Positions 25,418 to 34,637 of a stretch of DNA of 64,000 nucleotides are shown here, in pieces. The notes under the pieces were generated by a model. It worked only from the letters and a program-made list of their open reading frames with translations, was not told where the DNA came from and ran no database searches. Position 1 is the first letter of the stretch; each line of letters starts with the position of its first letter. A program made the translations under genes and the position numbers. The stretch comes from Streptomyces sp. CB02923 (GTDB taxonomy: Bacteria > Actinomycetota > Actinomycetes > Streptomycetales > Streptomycetaceae). The DNA lies in contig NZ_LWKZ01000029.1 in the NCBI RefSeq assembly GCF_001905005.1, forward strand, positions 1-64,000. Reading direction: 5' to 3'.

Positions 25418-26670
25418 AACACGTCCCGAACCGGCGTGCGATCCGGGCTCTCGGGCCCCGCGGGCAGCGCGGCCACCGCCCGCAGCACCCGCGGCCGTAT
25501 ACATGTCCATGCCAGTACGGCAGCGACGGCCCACAGCATCGCCGCGTCCTTGAAGGCCCGCCGGTGCAACCCCTCCAGGTGGGGCCAGACCAGCCCGGTG
25601 ACCTGCGGCACGAGCGCGGCCCAGAACCACACCGCACGGGGCACCGAGCCCGGCAGGACCACCGAGGCCACCAGCGGCGGCAGCACCACCAGCAGGTAGT
25701 GGTCGAAGGACGGCCGGGACACCAGGAAGGCCGCGAGCATCAGCATCGCGGCGGTCTCCACGAGCCGCAGCGCCCCCGCGTCACCGCGCCGCCACCGCAC
25801 CCGGGCGCACCAGAGCCCGGCCACCGCCGCCACCGCCGCCACCCCGTACGCCGCGGTCTCCGGCACGCCCAGCCGGGTGAGGATCATGCCGAGCGAGGCG
25901 TCGAAGGGCCGCGCGAAGCTGTCCTGGCCGTGCAGCAGGAACGGCAGCGTCCGGGTGAAGAACATGCCCGGCCGCGGCATCACCGGCGCCGCCAGCGCGG
26001 ACGCCGCGACGGGCACCGCCACCGCCACCGCGAGGGCCCGCCACCGCCGCGCCAGCACCAGCAGCAGGAGCAGCGGCGCCAGCAGCGGCTTGAGGGCCAG
26101 CGCGAGCCCGAGGACCGCCCCCGCGGCCACCCACCGGCTGCGCAGCGCCAGCAGCAGCACCAGGGGCAGCGCGGCCACGGAGGCCAGCGTCCAGTTCCCG
26201 ATGTTCACCACGTTGCGGAACGGCTCGAAGAACGCCAGGGCCGCCACACCGAGCACCGCCAGCCGGCTCCGTACGGGAATCCGGAAGATCCGCAGCGAGA
26301 CCAGCCAGCCCAGCACCACCAGCACCACGCCCGCCACCGGCACCAGCAGCCGCAGCTCCCCCGTGGACAGCAGCGCTTCGGGCACCGCGGCCAGCACCGC
26401 GCTCGGCAGATACAGGAACCGCTTGTCGGCGTACGGGGCCTCGCCGTCCAGCAGCGCCCGCGCCGCCTTGACCACGAAGTCGTTGTCCATGCCGACAGTG
26501 GGGCTGTGCCGGTGGATGTGGAAGACCACCGCCCCCATCAGGACGGCGGCCACCGCCCACAGGGGCCACGGGGCCCGCCTGAGCAGCCACCCGACAACCG
26601 GCGAGTCCCCGGGCCGCACCGCGTCCCGGACCTCACCAGCGCCCGCCGTGCCGGTCTTCTCCGCGCTCAT
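25414..26670 (-). CDS. Polytopic membrane glycosyltransferase (GT87/DUF2029-like)
   Basis: 418 aa with about ten hydrophobic segments. The N-terminal loop HRHSPTVGMDNDFVVKAARA and the segment around ADKRFLYLPS are like the DUF2029/GT87 mannosyltransferases, which use polyprenyl-phosphate sugars outside the membrane in actinobacteria. ALALKPLLAPLLLLLVLARR is the typical inner motif. Substrate and product are unknown. ATG at 26670 (MSAEKTG) is chosen; a start 12 codons upstream is possible and neither has a strong binding site. Confidence 0.75.
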   Translation of the reverse strand: MSAEKTGTAGAGEVRDAVRPGDSPVVGWLLRRAPWPLWAVAAVLMGAVVFHIHRHSPTVGMDNDFVVKAARALLDGEAPYADKRFLYLPSAVLAAVPEALLSTGELRLLVPVAGVVLVVLGWLVSLRIFRIPVRSRLAVLGVAALAFFEPFRNVVNIGNWTLASVAALPLVLLLALRSRWVAAGAVLGLALALKPLLAPLLLLLVLARRWRALAVAVAVPVAASALAAPVMPRPGMFFTRTLPFLLHGQDSFARPFDASLGMILTRLGVPETAAYGVAAVAAVAGLWCARVRWRRGDAGALRLVETAAMLMLAAFLVSRPSFDHYLLVVLPPLVASVVLPGSVPRAVWFWAALVPQVTGLVWPHLEGLHRRAFKDAAMLWAVAAVLAWTCIRPRVLRAVAALPAGPESPDRTPVRDVF

Positions 26671-26733
26671 GCGTCCATCTAAGAGCCGCCCCGACAGGCC
26701 CACCACCGCACGCGTCCAAGCGGTGACCCGGGG

Positions 26734-28362
26734 CTACCGCTTCCGCTCCACCCTGCGCTCGTCCCACACCGGCCCGGCCGTCTCCCGCACCCGGCCGTCC
26801 GCGCCGAAGACCAGGTACCGGTCGAAGGAGCGCGCGAACCAGCGGTCGTGCGTCACCGCCAGAACCGTCCCCTCGTACGCCTCCAGCCCCTCCTGGAGCG
26901 CCTCGGCGCTCTCCAGGTCGAGGTTGTCGGTCGGCTCGTCCAGCAGCAGGGCGGTCGTCCCCTCCAGCTCCAGCAGCAGGATCTGGAAGCGCGCCTGCTG
27001 GCCGCCCGACAGCCGCTCGAAGCGCTGCTCGGCCTGACGCTCCAGCTCGTACCGGCGCAGCGCGCTCATCGCCTTGCCCCGGTCCTTGGCGTGTTCCGTC
27101 CACAGGATGTCCAGAAGCGTGCGCCCCTCCAGCTCCGGATGGGCGTGGGTCTGCGCGAAGTGACCCGGCACGACCCGCGCGCCCAGCTTCCAGGCACCCG
27201 TGTGCGCCACCGGGTTCCCGGAGTCACCCGCCAGCAGCCGCAGGAAGTGCGACTTGCCGGAGCCGTTCGACCCCAGCACCGCGACCCGCTCCCCGTAGAA
27301 GACCTCCAGGTCGAACGGCTGCATCAGCCCGGTCAGCTCAAGGTTCTCGCAGGTCACAGCCCGTACGCCGGTACGGCCGCCCTGGAGCCGCATGGTGATG
27401 TCCTGCTCGCGCGGCGGCTCCGGCGGCGGGCCGGCCTCCTCGAACTTGCGCAGCCGGGTCTGCGCGGCGTGGTACCGCGAGGCCAGCTCGTGGCTGTTCT
27501 CCGCGGCCTGCCGCAGATTGCGCACCAGCTTCTTCAGCTGCTCGTGCTTCTCGTCCCAGCGCCGCCGCAGCTCCTCGAAGCGGGCGAAGCGCTCCTTGCG
27601 GGCCTCGTGGTACGTGCCGAAGCCCCCGCCGTGCACCCACACGTCCGACCCGGCCGGGCCCGGCTCGACGCTGATGATCTTCTCGGCGGAGCGGGCCAGC
27701 AGCTCCCGGTCGTGGCTGACGAACAGCACCGTCTTCTTCGTCTCGCGCAGCCGCTCCTCCAGCCAGCGCTTGCCCGGCACGTCGAGGTAGTTGTCCGGCT
27801 CGTCCAGCAGCAGCACCTCGTCGGTGCCGCGCAGCAGGGACTCCAGCACCAGCCGCTTCTGCTCGCCGCCGCTGAGCGTGCGCACCTGCCGCCACTGCGC
27901 CTTCTCGTACGGGACGCCCAGCGCGGCCATGGTGCACATGTCCCAGACCGTCTCGGCCTCGTACCCCCGCGCCTCGGCCCAGTCGCTGAGCGCCTGCGCG
28001 TACGCCATCTGCGCGGCCTCGTCGTCCACCGTCATCACGGCGTGCTCGGCCGCGTCCACCGCCGCGGCGGCCTCCCTGAGCCGCGGCTGCGCCACCGACA
28101 CCAGTAGGTCCCGCACGGTCCGCTCGTCCCGCACCGACCCTACGAACTGCGGCATCACGCCCAGCCCGCCGCTGACGGTCACCGCGCCGCCGTGCGGCTG
28201 GAGCTCCCCCGCGATCAGCCGCAGCAGCGTCGTCTTGCCCGCCCCGTTGGCGCCGACCAGGGCGACCGAGGCGCCCTCGCCGGCCCTGAAGGACACGTCG
28301 CCCAACAGCACCCGCCCGTCCGGCAGGTAGTACTCCAGATGCCCGGCTTCCACGTGTCCCAT
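26734..28362 (-). CDS. ABC-F family ATPase (translation factor/resistance type)
   Basis: 542 aa with two ABC ATPase domains and no transmembrane part, as in ABC-F proteins that act on the ribosome. Domain 1 has Walker A GANGAGKTTLL, LSGGEQKR and DEPDNYLD. Domain 2 has Walker A GSNGSGKSHFL, LSGGQQAR and DEPTDNLD. Between them is a charged inter-domain linker (about 240-305). The Walker A Thr/Ser position of domain 2 is Ser, followed by an unusual His. ATG at 28362 (MGHVEAGHLEYYLPDG) fits the family; longer frames extend into the divergent gene. Whether it gives antibiotic resistance or general translation support is open. Confidence 0.88.
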   Translation of the reverse strand: MGHVEAGHLEYYLPDGRVLLGDVSFRAGEGASVALVGANGAGKTTLLRLIAGELQPHGGAVTVSGGLGVMPQFVGSVRDERTVRDLLVSVAQPRLREAAAAVDAAEHAVMTVDDEAAQMAYAQALSDWAEARGYEAETVWDMCTMAALGVPYEKAQWRQVRTLSGGEQKRLVLESLLRGTDEVLLLDEPDNYLDVPGKRWLEERLRETKKTVLFVSHDRELLARSAEKIISVEPGPAGSDVWVHGGGFGTYHEARKERFARFEELRRRWDEKHEQLKKLVRNLRQAAENSHELASRYHAAQTRLRKFEEAGPPPEPPREQDITMRLQGGRTGVRAVTCENLELTGLMQPFDLEVFYGERVAVLGSNGSGKSHFLRLLAGDSGNPVAHTGAWKLGARVVPGHFAQTHAHPELEGRTLLDILWTEHAKDRGKAMSALRRYELERQAEQRFERLSGGQQARFQILLLELEGTTALLLDEPTDNLDLESAEALQEGLEAYEGTVLAVTHDRWFARSFDRYLVFGADGRVRETAGPVWDERRVERKR

Positions 28363-28419
28363 AGCCCCGGATTGTCTCCGGCCGCCCCGCGTTCCACCAA
28401 CCGGTTTAGGATGCGCGGC

Positions 28420-29244
28420 ATGAGCTTTGGGCATGGTGGGCCGTTCGGGCCCGGGGGACCTGACTCCTCGACTCCTGACTGGGACGCACTCGCCGACGAG
28501 AGCGAAGCGCGCGGCAAACGCCGCCGCTGGCTGATCATCGGCGGCGGGGCGCTGGCGACCGCGGCCGTGGCCGGCATCGTCGCCACCGCCGTGATCACCA
28601 GCAACAAGGACGACACCAACCTGCCGCAGGCCCAGAAACTGCCCGACGAGCCCGACGCCCCCAAGCCGTCCTTCTCCGACGTCACCGTCCCGCCGCCGCC
28701 CAACCCGCGGGACTACATCACCGACCCCAAGAAGGACACCGCGGCGCTCACCCCGGCCACCCTCTTCCCCGAGAAGGACATGGTGCTCGGCAAGAACAGC
28801 TACCCCCGGATGAGCACCGCCACCACCGGCGACTGCACGGCCGGCACCCACGGCCCCCTCGGCTCGGTGCTCCAGCACAACGGCTGCAAGCAGCTGCTGC
28901 GCGCGACGTACTCCAAGGACGGCGTGGCGGTCACCGTCGGCGTCGCGGTCTTCGGCTCCAAGGACGCCGCCTTCAAGGTCAAGGCCGCCAACAAGGCCAG
29001 CCTCGCGCCGCTGGCGGGCGGCGGCGTCGGCTCCTTCTGCCAGGGCGCGCCCTGCACCATGTACACCAACGCCACCGGCCGCTACGCCTACTTCACCATC
29101 GCCGGCAACCTCGACGGCTCGGCCGTCACCAAGGCCTCCGCCAAGGCCCTCCAGATAGCTCGCGACGGCGGCAAGTACGCGTACAACCGCATCTGGCAGC
29201 GCGGCACGGACCAGGCGGCGAAGGCCGCCCGCGCCCAGTCCTGA
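28420..29244 (+). CDS. Single-pass membrane protein of unknown function
   Basis: 274 aa. A Gly/Pro-rich cytoplasmic N-terminus and a basic GKRRRW stop precede one transmembrane helix (about 41-62). A Pro-rich linker (PSFSDVTVPPPPNPRDY) leads to an extracytoplasmic domain from about 105. It contains four Cys (near GDCTAG, NGCKQL, SFCQGAPC), probably two disulfides. I recognise the layout as common in streptomycetes but not the function. The ATG at 28411 is three codons upstream and also possible. Divergent from the ABC-F gene. Confidence 0.7.
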   Translation: MSFGHGGPFGPGGPDSSTPDWDALADESEARGKRRRWLIIGGGALATAAVAGIVATAVITSNKDDTNLPQAQKLPDEPDAPKPSFSDVTVPPPPNPRDYITDPKKDTAALTPATLFPEKDMVLGKNSYPRMSTATTGDCTAGTHGPLGSVLQHNGCKQLLRATYSKDGVAVTVGVAVFGSKDAAFKVKAANKASLAPLAGGGVGSFCQGAPCTMYTNATGRYAYFTIAGNLDGSAVTKASAKALQIARDGGKYAYNRIWQRGTDQAAKAARAQS

Positions 29245-29262
29245 CCCCCGCCCGGGGACGGC

Positions 29263-30114
29263 TCAGCAGCAGCCGGCCCCCGGCAGGGTCCGCTTGTTGC
29301 GGGCCTCCTTGTTACGGGCCATGAGCTGGTCGTCCGCCGGGTAGCCGACCTCCTCCAGGGTCAGCCCGTGCGGCCGTACGACGTGCACCGCCGAGTCCCG
29401 CACCCCGGCCGCCAGCACCTTCCCCGGCCACTCCACCGGCCGGTGCCCGTCCCCCACGAACAGCAGCGCGCCCACCAGTGAGCGCACCATGTTGTGGCAG
29501 AAGGCGTCCGCCTTCACCGTCGCGGTCACGATCCCGTCCGCGTCCCGCACCCAGCTCAGCGTCTGGAGGGTACGGATCGTCGTGGCGCCCTCGCGCCGCT
29601 TGCAGTACGCCGCGAAGTCGTGCTCCCCCAGCAGGGCCTGCGACGCCTCGTTCATCGCGTCGACGTCCAGGTCCCAGTCGTGCCACAGCACGTGGCCGCG
29701 CAGCAGCGGGTCCACACCGCCCGGGTGGTCGGTCACCCGGTAGGCGTACCGCCGCCAGACGGCCGAGAACCGCGCGTTGAACCCGTACGGCGCCTCTTCC
29801 GCCCGCCACACCCGTACGTCCTTCGGCAGCCGCCCGGCCAGCCGCCGCCGCAGCTTGTCCGCGTGCTCGGCCCACAGCTCCGCCGGCAGGTCCACGTGCG
29901 CCACCTGTCCGCGCGCGTGCACCCCGGCGTCCGTGCGCCCCGCCACGGTCAGCTCGTACGTCTCGGCCGACCGCGTCACCGTCCGCAGCGCGGTCTCCAG
30001 CTCCTCCTGGACCGTGCGCCGCGCCCGCTGCTTGGCCCAGCCCGAGAAGTCCTTCCCGTCGTACGAAAGGTCCAGCCGCACCCGTACGAAGCCGGGCTCC
30101 ACTTCATCGCTCAC
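29263..30114 (-). CDS. truA: tRNA pseudouridine(38-40) synthase TruA
   Basis: 283 aa. It modifies U38-U40 in the anticodon stem of tRNAs. The catalytic Asp lies in AGRTDAGVHARGQVAH, and SYDGKDFSGWAKQ is the N-terminal motif. FCHNMVRSLVGALLFVG is the conserved C-terminal motif. GTG at 30114 is the start. It follows rplQ, separated by a terminator hairpin; rplQ-truA is a conserved order. Confidence 0.96.
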   Translation of the reverse strand: MSDEVEPGFVRVRLDLSYDGKDFSGWAKQRARRTVQEELETALRTVTRSAETYELTVAGRTDAGVHARGQVAHVDLPAELWAEHADKLRRRLAGRLPKDVRVWRAEEAPYGFNARFSAVWRRYAYRVTDHPGGVDPLLRGHVLWHDWDLDVDAMNEASQALLGEHDFAAYCKRREGATTIRTLQTLSWVRDADGIVTATVKADAFCHNMVRSLVGALLFVGDGHRPVEWPGKVLAAGVRDSAVHVVRPHGLTLEEVGYPADDQLMARNKEARNKRTLPGAGCC

Positions 30115-30135
30115 GCGTGCATCCTCTCAAGCGGA

Positions 30136-30168
30136 ACGGGCCCGCCCCCCTGAGGGGAGCGGGCCCGT
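30136..30168 (-). terminator. Terminator after rplQ
   Basis: ACGGGCCCGC and GCGGGCCCGT pair around a smaller CCCC/GGGG inner stem, between the rplQ stop and the truA start. It ends the rpoA-rplQ transcript and may let some transcription through to truA. Confidence 0.7.
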
Positions 30169-30187
30169 CCGGTGGCCTGTGTCAGGC

Positions 30188-30682
30188 TCAGGCGTCCTTC
30201 GACTCCTCGGCCGGGGCCTCGGCGGCCTCGCCCTTGGTGTCCTCGGCCTTGGCGGCCTCGTTGGACTCCTTCACCGCGCGCTTGGTCGCGGCCTCGGCCT
30301 CGTCGACGGTGGCCTTCTTGGCGATCTCGCCCTCGACCAGCTCGATGACGGCCATCGGGGCGTTGTCGCCACGACGGTTGCCGATCTTGGTCACGCGGGT
30401 GTAGCCACCCGGGCGCTCCTCGAAGCGCGGCGCGATCTCCGTGAAGAGCGTGTGCACGACGCTCTTGTCCGAGATCAGCTGCATGACCTGACGGCGGTTG
30501 TGAAGGTCACCCTTCTTCGCCTTGGTCACCAGACGCTCGGCGTACGGACGCAGACGACGGGCCTTGGCCTCGGTCGTCGTGATGCGGCCGTGCTCGAACA
30601 GCGCGGTGGCCAGGTTGCGCAGCATGAGACGCTCGTGCGCTGCGCTGCCGCCCAGACGGGCACCCTTGGCGGGCTTCGGCAT
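30188..30682 (-). CDS. rplQ: 50S ribosomal protein L17
   Basis: 164 aa. The core (about 1-120) has the signatures RLGGSAAHERLMLRNLATALFE-type start and YTRVTKIGNRRGDNAPMAVIEL end. The C-terminal 40 residues are an Ala/Glu/Lys-rich extension typical of actinobacterial L17. It follows rpoA after a 187-bp gap holding a hairpin and a repeated sequence. Confidence 0.97.
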   Translation of the reverse strand: MPKPAKGARLGGSAAHERLMLRNLATALFEHGRITTTEAKARRLRPYAERLVTKAKKGDLHNRRQVMQLISDKSVVHTLFTEIAPRFEERPGGYTRVTKIGNRRGDNAPMAVIELVEGEIAKKATVDEAEAATKRAVKESNEAAKAEDTKGEAAEAPAEESKDA

Positions 30683-30770
30683 GGTATTTCTCCTTCATTG
30701 CTGCACCGGCCGTATCAGGTACCGGTGTCAGTTCCCACGAGGCGGCCGCCCCGCGGAAGTTTTTTCATTT

Positions 30771-30800
30771 CAAGCCCGTCCGGCACTTGAGGACGAGGCC
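30771..30800. repeat. Possible dispersed intergenic repeat between rpoA and rplQ
   Basis: This sequence, with core CGTCCGGCACTTGAGGACGA, resembles a short intergenic repeat I recall as frequent in streptomycete genomes (GTCCGGCGCTTGAGGACGAG and variants). Only one copy is in this window, so repetitiveness is not shown here. Confidence 0.35.
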
Positions 30801-30826
30801 TCAGGGCCGATCAAGCCTGCACCCAA

Positions 30827-30863
30827 GTACGGCGGGCCGCCGTTCCCGGCCAACCCGCCGTAC
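30827..30863 (-). terminator. Hairpin just after rpoA
   Basis: GTACGGCGGG (30827-30836) pairs with CCCGCCGTAC (30854-30863) 6 nt beyond the rpoA stop. It may be a partial terminator or 3'-end stabiliser setting the ratio of rpoA to rplQ. Confidence 0.5.
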
Positions 30864-30869
30864 GGCGGC

Positions 30870-31892
30870 TCAGTACTGCTCGGTCTCCACGAACCCGGCA
30901 TCCGCGTCGTCATCGGCGCCAAACGCGTCAGCCGCAGCGGTCGGGTCGAACCCGGGGGGCGAGTCCTTCAGGGCCAGGCCCATGCCGGCCAGCTTCGCCT
31001 TGACCTCGTCGATCGACTTCGCACCGAAGTTGCGGATGTCGAGCAGGTCCGCCTCGGAGCGGGCGACGAGCTCACCCACGGAGTGGATGCCCTCGCGCTT
31101 GAGGCAGTTGTACGACCGAACGGTGAGCTCCAGCTCCTCGATCGGCAGCGCCAGATCGGCGGCCAGGGCGGCGTCCGTCGGGGACGGGCCCATGTCGATG
31201 CCCTCGGCGTCGATGTTGAGCTCGCGGGCCAGACCGAACAGCTCGACCAGGGTCTTGCCGGCCGACGCCATGGCGTCACGGGGACGCATGGCCTGCTTGG
31301 TCTCGACGTCGACGATCAGCTTGTCGAAGTCGGTGCGCTGCTCGACACGGGTCGCCTCGACCTTGTAGGTGACCTTCAGCACGGGGCTGTAGATGGAGTC
31401 GACCGGGATACGGCCGATCTCCTGGCCCACCTGCTTGTTCTGCACGGCGGAGACGTAGCCGCGGCCGCGCTCGACGGTCAGCTCCATCTCCAGCTTGCCC
31501 TTGCCGTTGAGCGTGGCGAGGACCAGGTCGGGGTTGTGCACCTCGACACCGGCCGGCGGGGCGATGTCCGCGGCGGTGACCAGGCCGGGGCCCTGCTTGC
31601 GCAGGTACATCACGACGGGCTCGTCGTGCTCCGAGGAGACGACCAGCTGCTTGATGTTGAGGATGAGGTCGGTGACGTCCTCCTTGACGCCCGGCACGGT
31701 GGTGAACTCGTGCAGGACACCGTCGATGCGGATGGACGTGACCGCCGCACCCGGGATCGAGGAGAGGAGCGTACGACGCAGGGAGTTGCCGAGGGTGTAG
31801 CCGAAGCCCGGCTCCAGCGGCTCGATCACGAACCGGGAGCGGTATTCGTCGACGACCTCTTCGGTCAGCGAGGGGCGCTGAGCGATCAGCAT
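30870..31892 (-). CDS. rpoA: DNA-directed RNA polymerase subunit alpha
   Basis: 340 aa. The N-terminal domain (about 1-230) dimerises and holds beta and beta', with YTLGNSLRRTLLSSIPGAAV. The C-terminal domain (about 250-315) binds UP elements and activators, with LTVRSYNCLKREGI, LLDIRNFGAKSIDEVKAKL. An acidic tail ends the protein. It lies after rpsM-rpsK and before rplQ, the normal order. The 198-bp gap before it suggests an own promoter, but I cannot place it. Confidence 0.98.
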   Translation of the reverse strand: MLIAQRPSLTEEVVDEYRSRFVIEPLEPGFGYTLGNSLRRTLLSSIPGAAVTSIRIDGVLHEFTTVPGVKEDVTDLILNIKQLVVSSEHDEPVVMYLRKQGPGLVTAADIAPPAGVEVHNPDLVLATLNGKGKLEMELTVERGRGYVSAVQNKQVGQEIGRIPVDSIYSPVLKVTYKVEATRVEQRTDFDKLIVDVETKQAMRPRDAMASAGKTLVELFGLARELNIDAEGIDMGPSPTDAALAADLALPIEELELTVRSYNCLKREGIHSVGELVARSEADLLDIRNFGAKSIDEVKAKLAGMGLALKDSPPGFDPTAAADAFGADDDADAGFVETEQY

Positions 31893-32090
31893 GAGGTGTT
31901 TCGCCTTCCAGTCTTGGCACCCGCTATTTGATGCCAGCTGCGCCGGACGGTGGCCCGGCGGTTCCTACAAGGGTACGGGCGGCACGGCGCGGCTCCCAGG
32001 AGTCGCGGCGTACCGCCCGAAAAGTGCCCGGTGACGGCCCGCGCCGGAGCGCGGACCGACAGGCTGCGGCCGTCGAGCGGCCGCGCGACG

Positions 32091-32495
32091 TCAGACGCGA
32101 CGGCGCTTGGGGGGACGGCAGCCGTTGTGCGGCGTGGGGGTGACGTCCTGGATCGAGCCGACCTCCAGGCCGGTGGCCTGGAGCGAGCGGATCGCGGTCT
32201 CACGGCCGGAGCCGGGACCCTTGACGAAGACGTCGACCTTGCGCATGCCGTGCTCCTGCGCGCGGCGGGCGGCCGACTCGGCAGCCATCTGCGCGGCGAA
32301 CGGCGTGGACTTGCGCGAGCCCTTGAAGCCCACGTGGCCCGCCGAGGCCCAGGAGATCACGTTGCCCGTGGGGTCGGTGATCGAAACGATGGTGTTGTTG
32401 AACGTGCTCTTGATGTGAGCGTGCCCGTGGGCAACGTTCTTCTTCTCCTTGCGGCGCACCTTCTTGGCGCCGGCCGTACGGCCCTTCGGAGGCAT
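32091..32495 (-). CDS. rpsK: 30S ribosomal protein S11
   Basis: 134 aa platform protein. Signatures: HGHAHIKSTFNNTIVSITD at the N-terminus and DVTPTPHNGCRPPKRRRV at the C-terminus, the latter universal. Follows rpsM by 64 nt. Confidence 0.98.
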   Translation of the reverse strand: MPPKGRTAGAKKVRRKEKKNVAHGHAHIKSTFNNTIVSITDPTGNVISWASAGHVGFKGSRKSTPFAAQMAAESAARRAQEHGMRKVDVFVKGPGSGRETAIRSLQATGLEVGSIQDVTPTPHNGCRPPKRRRV

Positions 32496-32559
32496 GTGTT
32501 ACTCCCGGTGGAGGTGGTCGGTCCTACAGCGAAGACCGCTGATGAGCGTCCGCTGAGGA

Positions 32560-32940
32560 CTACTTCTTGCCCGGCTTCTTCTTGCCGGCGATCGCGCGAC
32601 GCGGACCCTTGCGGGTACGGGCGTTCGTGCTGGTGCGCTGACCGTGCACCGGCAGGCCGCGGCGGTGACGCAGACCCTGGTAGCAGCCGATCTCGACCTT
32701 GCGGCGGATGTCGGCCTGGATCTCGCGACGGAGGTCACCCTCGGTCTTGAGGTTGTTGTCCACGTACTCGCGGATCTTGACCAGGTCTTCCTCGGCCAGG
32801 TCGCGAACGCGGGTGTCCGGGTTCACGCCGGTGGCGGCGAGGGTCTGCTGCGACAGGGTGCGCCCGATGCCGAAGACGTAGGTGAGGGCGACCTCCACGC
32901 GCTTTTCGCGCGGGAGATCAACGCCTGCGAGGCGTGCCAT
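32560..32940 (-). CDS. rpsM: 30S ribosomal protein S13
   Basis: 126 aa; contacts the tRNAs and forms intersubunit bridges. ARLAGVDLPREKRVEVALTY at the start and the basic tail with TSTNARTRKGPRR are family signatures. It follows rpmJ in the conserved infA-rpmJ-rpsM-rpsK-rpoA-rplQ order. Confidence 0.98.
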   Translation of the reverse strand: MARLAGVDLPREKRVEVALTYVFGIGRTLSQQTLAATGVNPDTRVRDLAEEDLVKIREYVDNNLKTEGDLRREIQADIRRKVEIGCYQGLRHRRGLPVHGQRTSTNARTRKGPRRAIAGKKKPGKK

Positions 32941-33145
32941 TGATGTGGCTCCTGATGTATTCGGAGGTCTTCCGCAGCACCGTTCCCGTAAGACTCTTGA
33001 GCATTACGAGCCGGGTCCCCGGCCTCCGAGCCGGGGGTGTCGTCCCACGTGCGCGTGCACGAGGGGTCGGGTGACTGCGTATGTACGTATTGCGTGCGTA
33101 TGCGTCGCGCGAAGATACTGCGAAATGCAGAGAGGTCGGCGTGCG

Positions 33146-33259
33146 TCAGCCCTGGCGCTGCTTGTGGCGCAGGTTGTCGCAGATCACCATGACCCGGCCG
33201 TGGCGGCGGATCACCTTGCACTTGTCGCAGATCTTCTTGACGCTCGGCTTGACCTTCAT
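33146..33259 (-). CDS. rpmJ: 50S ribosomal protein L36
   Basis: 37 aa. MKVKPSVKKICDKCKVIRRH and then CDNLRHKQRQG show the zinc ligands C11, C14, C27 and H32, so this is the zinc-binding (C+) form. It lies between infA and rpsM. A gap of 205 bp separates it from rpsM. Confidence 0.97.
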   Translation of the reverse strand: MKVKPSVKKICDKCKVIRRHGRVMVICDNLRHKQRQG

Positions 33260-33318
33260 GGGATGTGAGGTTCTCCGGGTCAGTGCCGCCACCCCACGGG
33301 AGGGGGCGTCGACAAGAT

Positions 33319-33540
33319 CTACTTGTAGCGGTAGACGATCCGGCCACGCGTCAGGTCGTAGGGAGAAAGCTCCACGACGACCCGGTCATCCGGGAGGATA
33401 CGGATGTAGTGCATCCGCATCTTTCCGCTGATGTGCGCGAGGACCTTGTGACCGTTCTGGAGCTCCACCTTGAACATTGCGTTCGGCAGGGACTCGATCA
33501 CGGTGCCCTCGATCTCGATGGCACCTTGCTTCTTGGCCAC
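33319..33540 (-). CDS. infA: Translation initiation factor IF-1
   Basis: 73 aa, a single OB-fold that occupies the A site during initiation. AKKQGAIEIEGTVIESLPNA and ending RGRIVYRYK are universal. The start is GTG at 33540. The 191-bp gap between it and map is relatively AT-rich (ATTATTGCCCAC, CAGTGATCGTT) and probably carries a promoter. Confidence 0.98.
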   Translation of the reverse strand: MAKKQGAIEIEGTVIESLPNAMFKVELQNGHKVLAHISGKMRMHYIRILPDDRVVVELSPYDLTRGRIVYRYK

Positions 33541-33731
33541 GCTTCGCCCTTCGAATCGGCTACCTTGATCGACTTCGTACCGCCATTTACCCGACAAACA
33601 GGCACACGGATGCACGACAGCCGACGCGTCAGTCTACGTCAGGGTTCCCGAAAAGACGAATCCACGATTATTGCCCACGGACAGTGATCGTTACGCCTCG
33701 GGGCCGGTGACGCGCCGGAACGTCGTCGCGG

Positions 33732-34568
33732 TCAGGCCAGCGGGTCGGGTGCGGCCTCGACGCCCAGCTCCGCCAGCTTCGCCTTGCCGCCGTCGGGGGC
33801 GGTCAGCACCAGCGGGCCCTGCTCGGTCATCGCGACCGAGTGCTCCCAGTGCGAGGACCAGCTGCCGTCGTTCGACTTGACCGTCCAGTCGTCTTCCAGG
33901 ACGTGGGTCTTGGCCGTGCCCAGGTTGACCATGGGCTCGATGGCGATGCAGAAGCCGGGGACCAGCTTCGGGCCGCGGCCGCGCTTGCGGTCGACGTAGT
34001 TCAGCAGGTGCGGGTCCATGTGCATCTGCGAGCCGATGCCGTGGCCGCCGTAGTCCTCGACGATGCCGTACTTGCCGTTGGAGGGGCGCGGCTGGCGGCG
34101 GATGTAGCCCTCGATCGCCTTGGAGATGTCGACCAGGCGGTTGCCCTTGCGGACGGCCGCGATGCCGGCCCACATGGACTCCTCGGTCACCCGGCTCAGC
34201 TCGACCAGCTCCGGAGCGTGACCGGAGCCCACGAAGGCGGTGTAGGCCGCGTCGCCGTGCCAGCCGTCGATGATCGCGCCGCAGTCGATGGAGATGATGT
34301 CGCCGTCGGTCAGGACGGTGTCGGTGTCGGGGATGCCGTGGACGACGACGTCGTTGACCGACGTGCAGATCGTCGCGGGGAAGCCGCCGTAACCGAGGAA
34401 GTTCGACTTGGCGCCGTGCTCGGCCAGCACCTTGCGCGCGGCGTCGTCCAGATCCTTGGTGGTGGCGCCGGGCACCGCCACCTCCCGGGTGGCCGCGTGG
34501 ATGGCGGCGACCACCAGCCCCGCCTCGCGCATCTTCGCGATCTGCTCGGGGGTCTTGATCTCCACCAT
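33732..34568 (-). CDS. map: Methionine aminopeptidase type I
   Basis: 278 aa. It removes N-terminal Met from new proteins. Metal ligands and substrate His are visible in VVVHGIPD, IDCGAIIDGWHGDAAY, GGHGIGSQMH, AIEPMVNLG and WEHSVAMTEQ. Length fits the short type Ia form with no zinc-finger N-terminus. It lies downstream of adk, separated by a palindromic terminator. Confidence 0.96.
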   Translation of the reverse strand: MVEIKTPEQIAKMREAGLVVAAIHAATREVAVPGATTKDLDDAARKVLAEHGAKSNFLGYGGFPATICTSVNDVVVHGIPDTDTVLTDGDIISIDCGAIIDGWHGDAAYTAFVGSGHAPELVELSRVTEESMWAGIAAVRKGNRLVDISKAIEGYIRRQPRPSNGKYGIVEDYGGHGIGSQMHMDPHLLNYVDRKRGRGPKLVPGFCIAIEPMVNLGTAKTHVLEDDWTVKSNDGSWSSHWEHSVAMTEQGPLVLTAPDGGKAKLAELGVEAAPDPLA

Positions 34569-34637
34569 GGGGGCTTACGCCTTCCTGAACCGACTACTAC
34601 GACGCTGCTGCGGCGGCACCGGCCGCCTCCATACACG

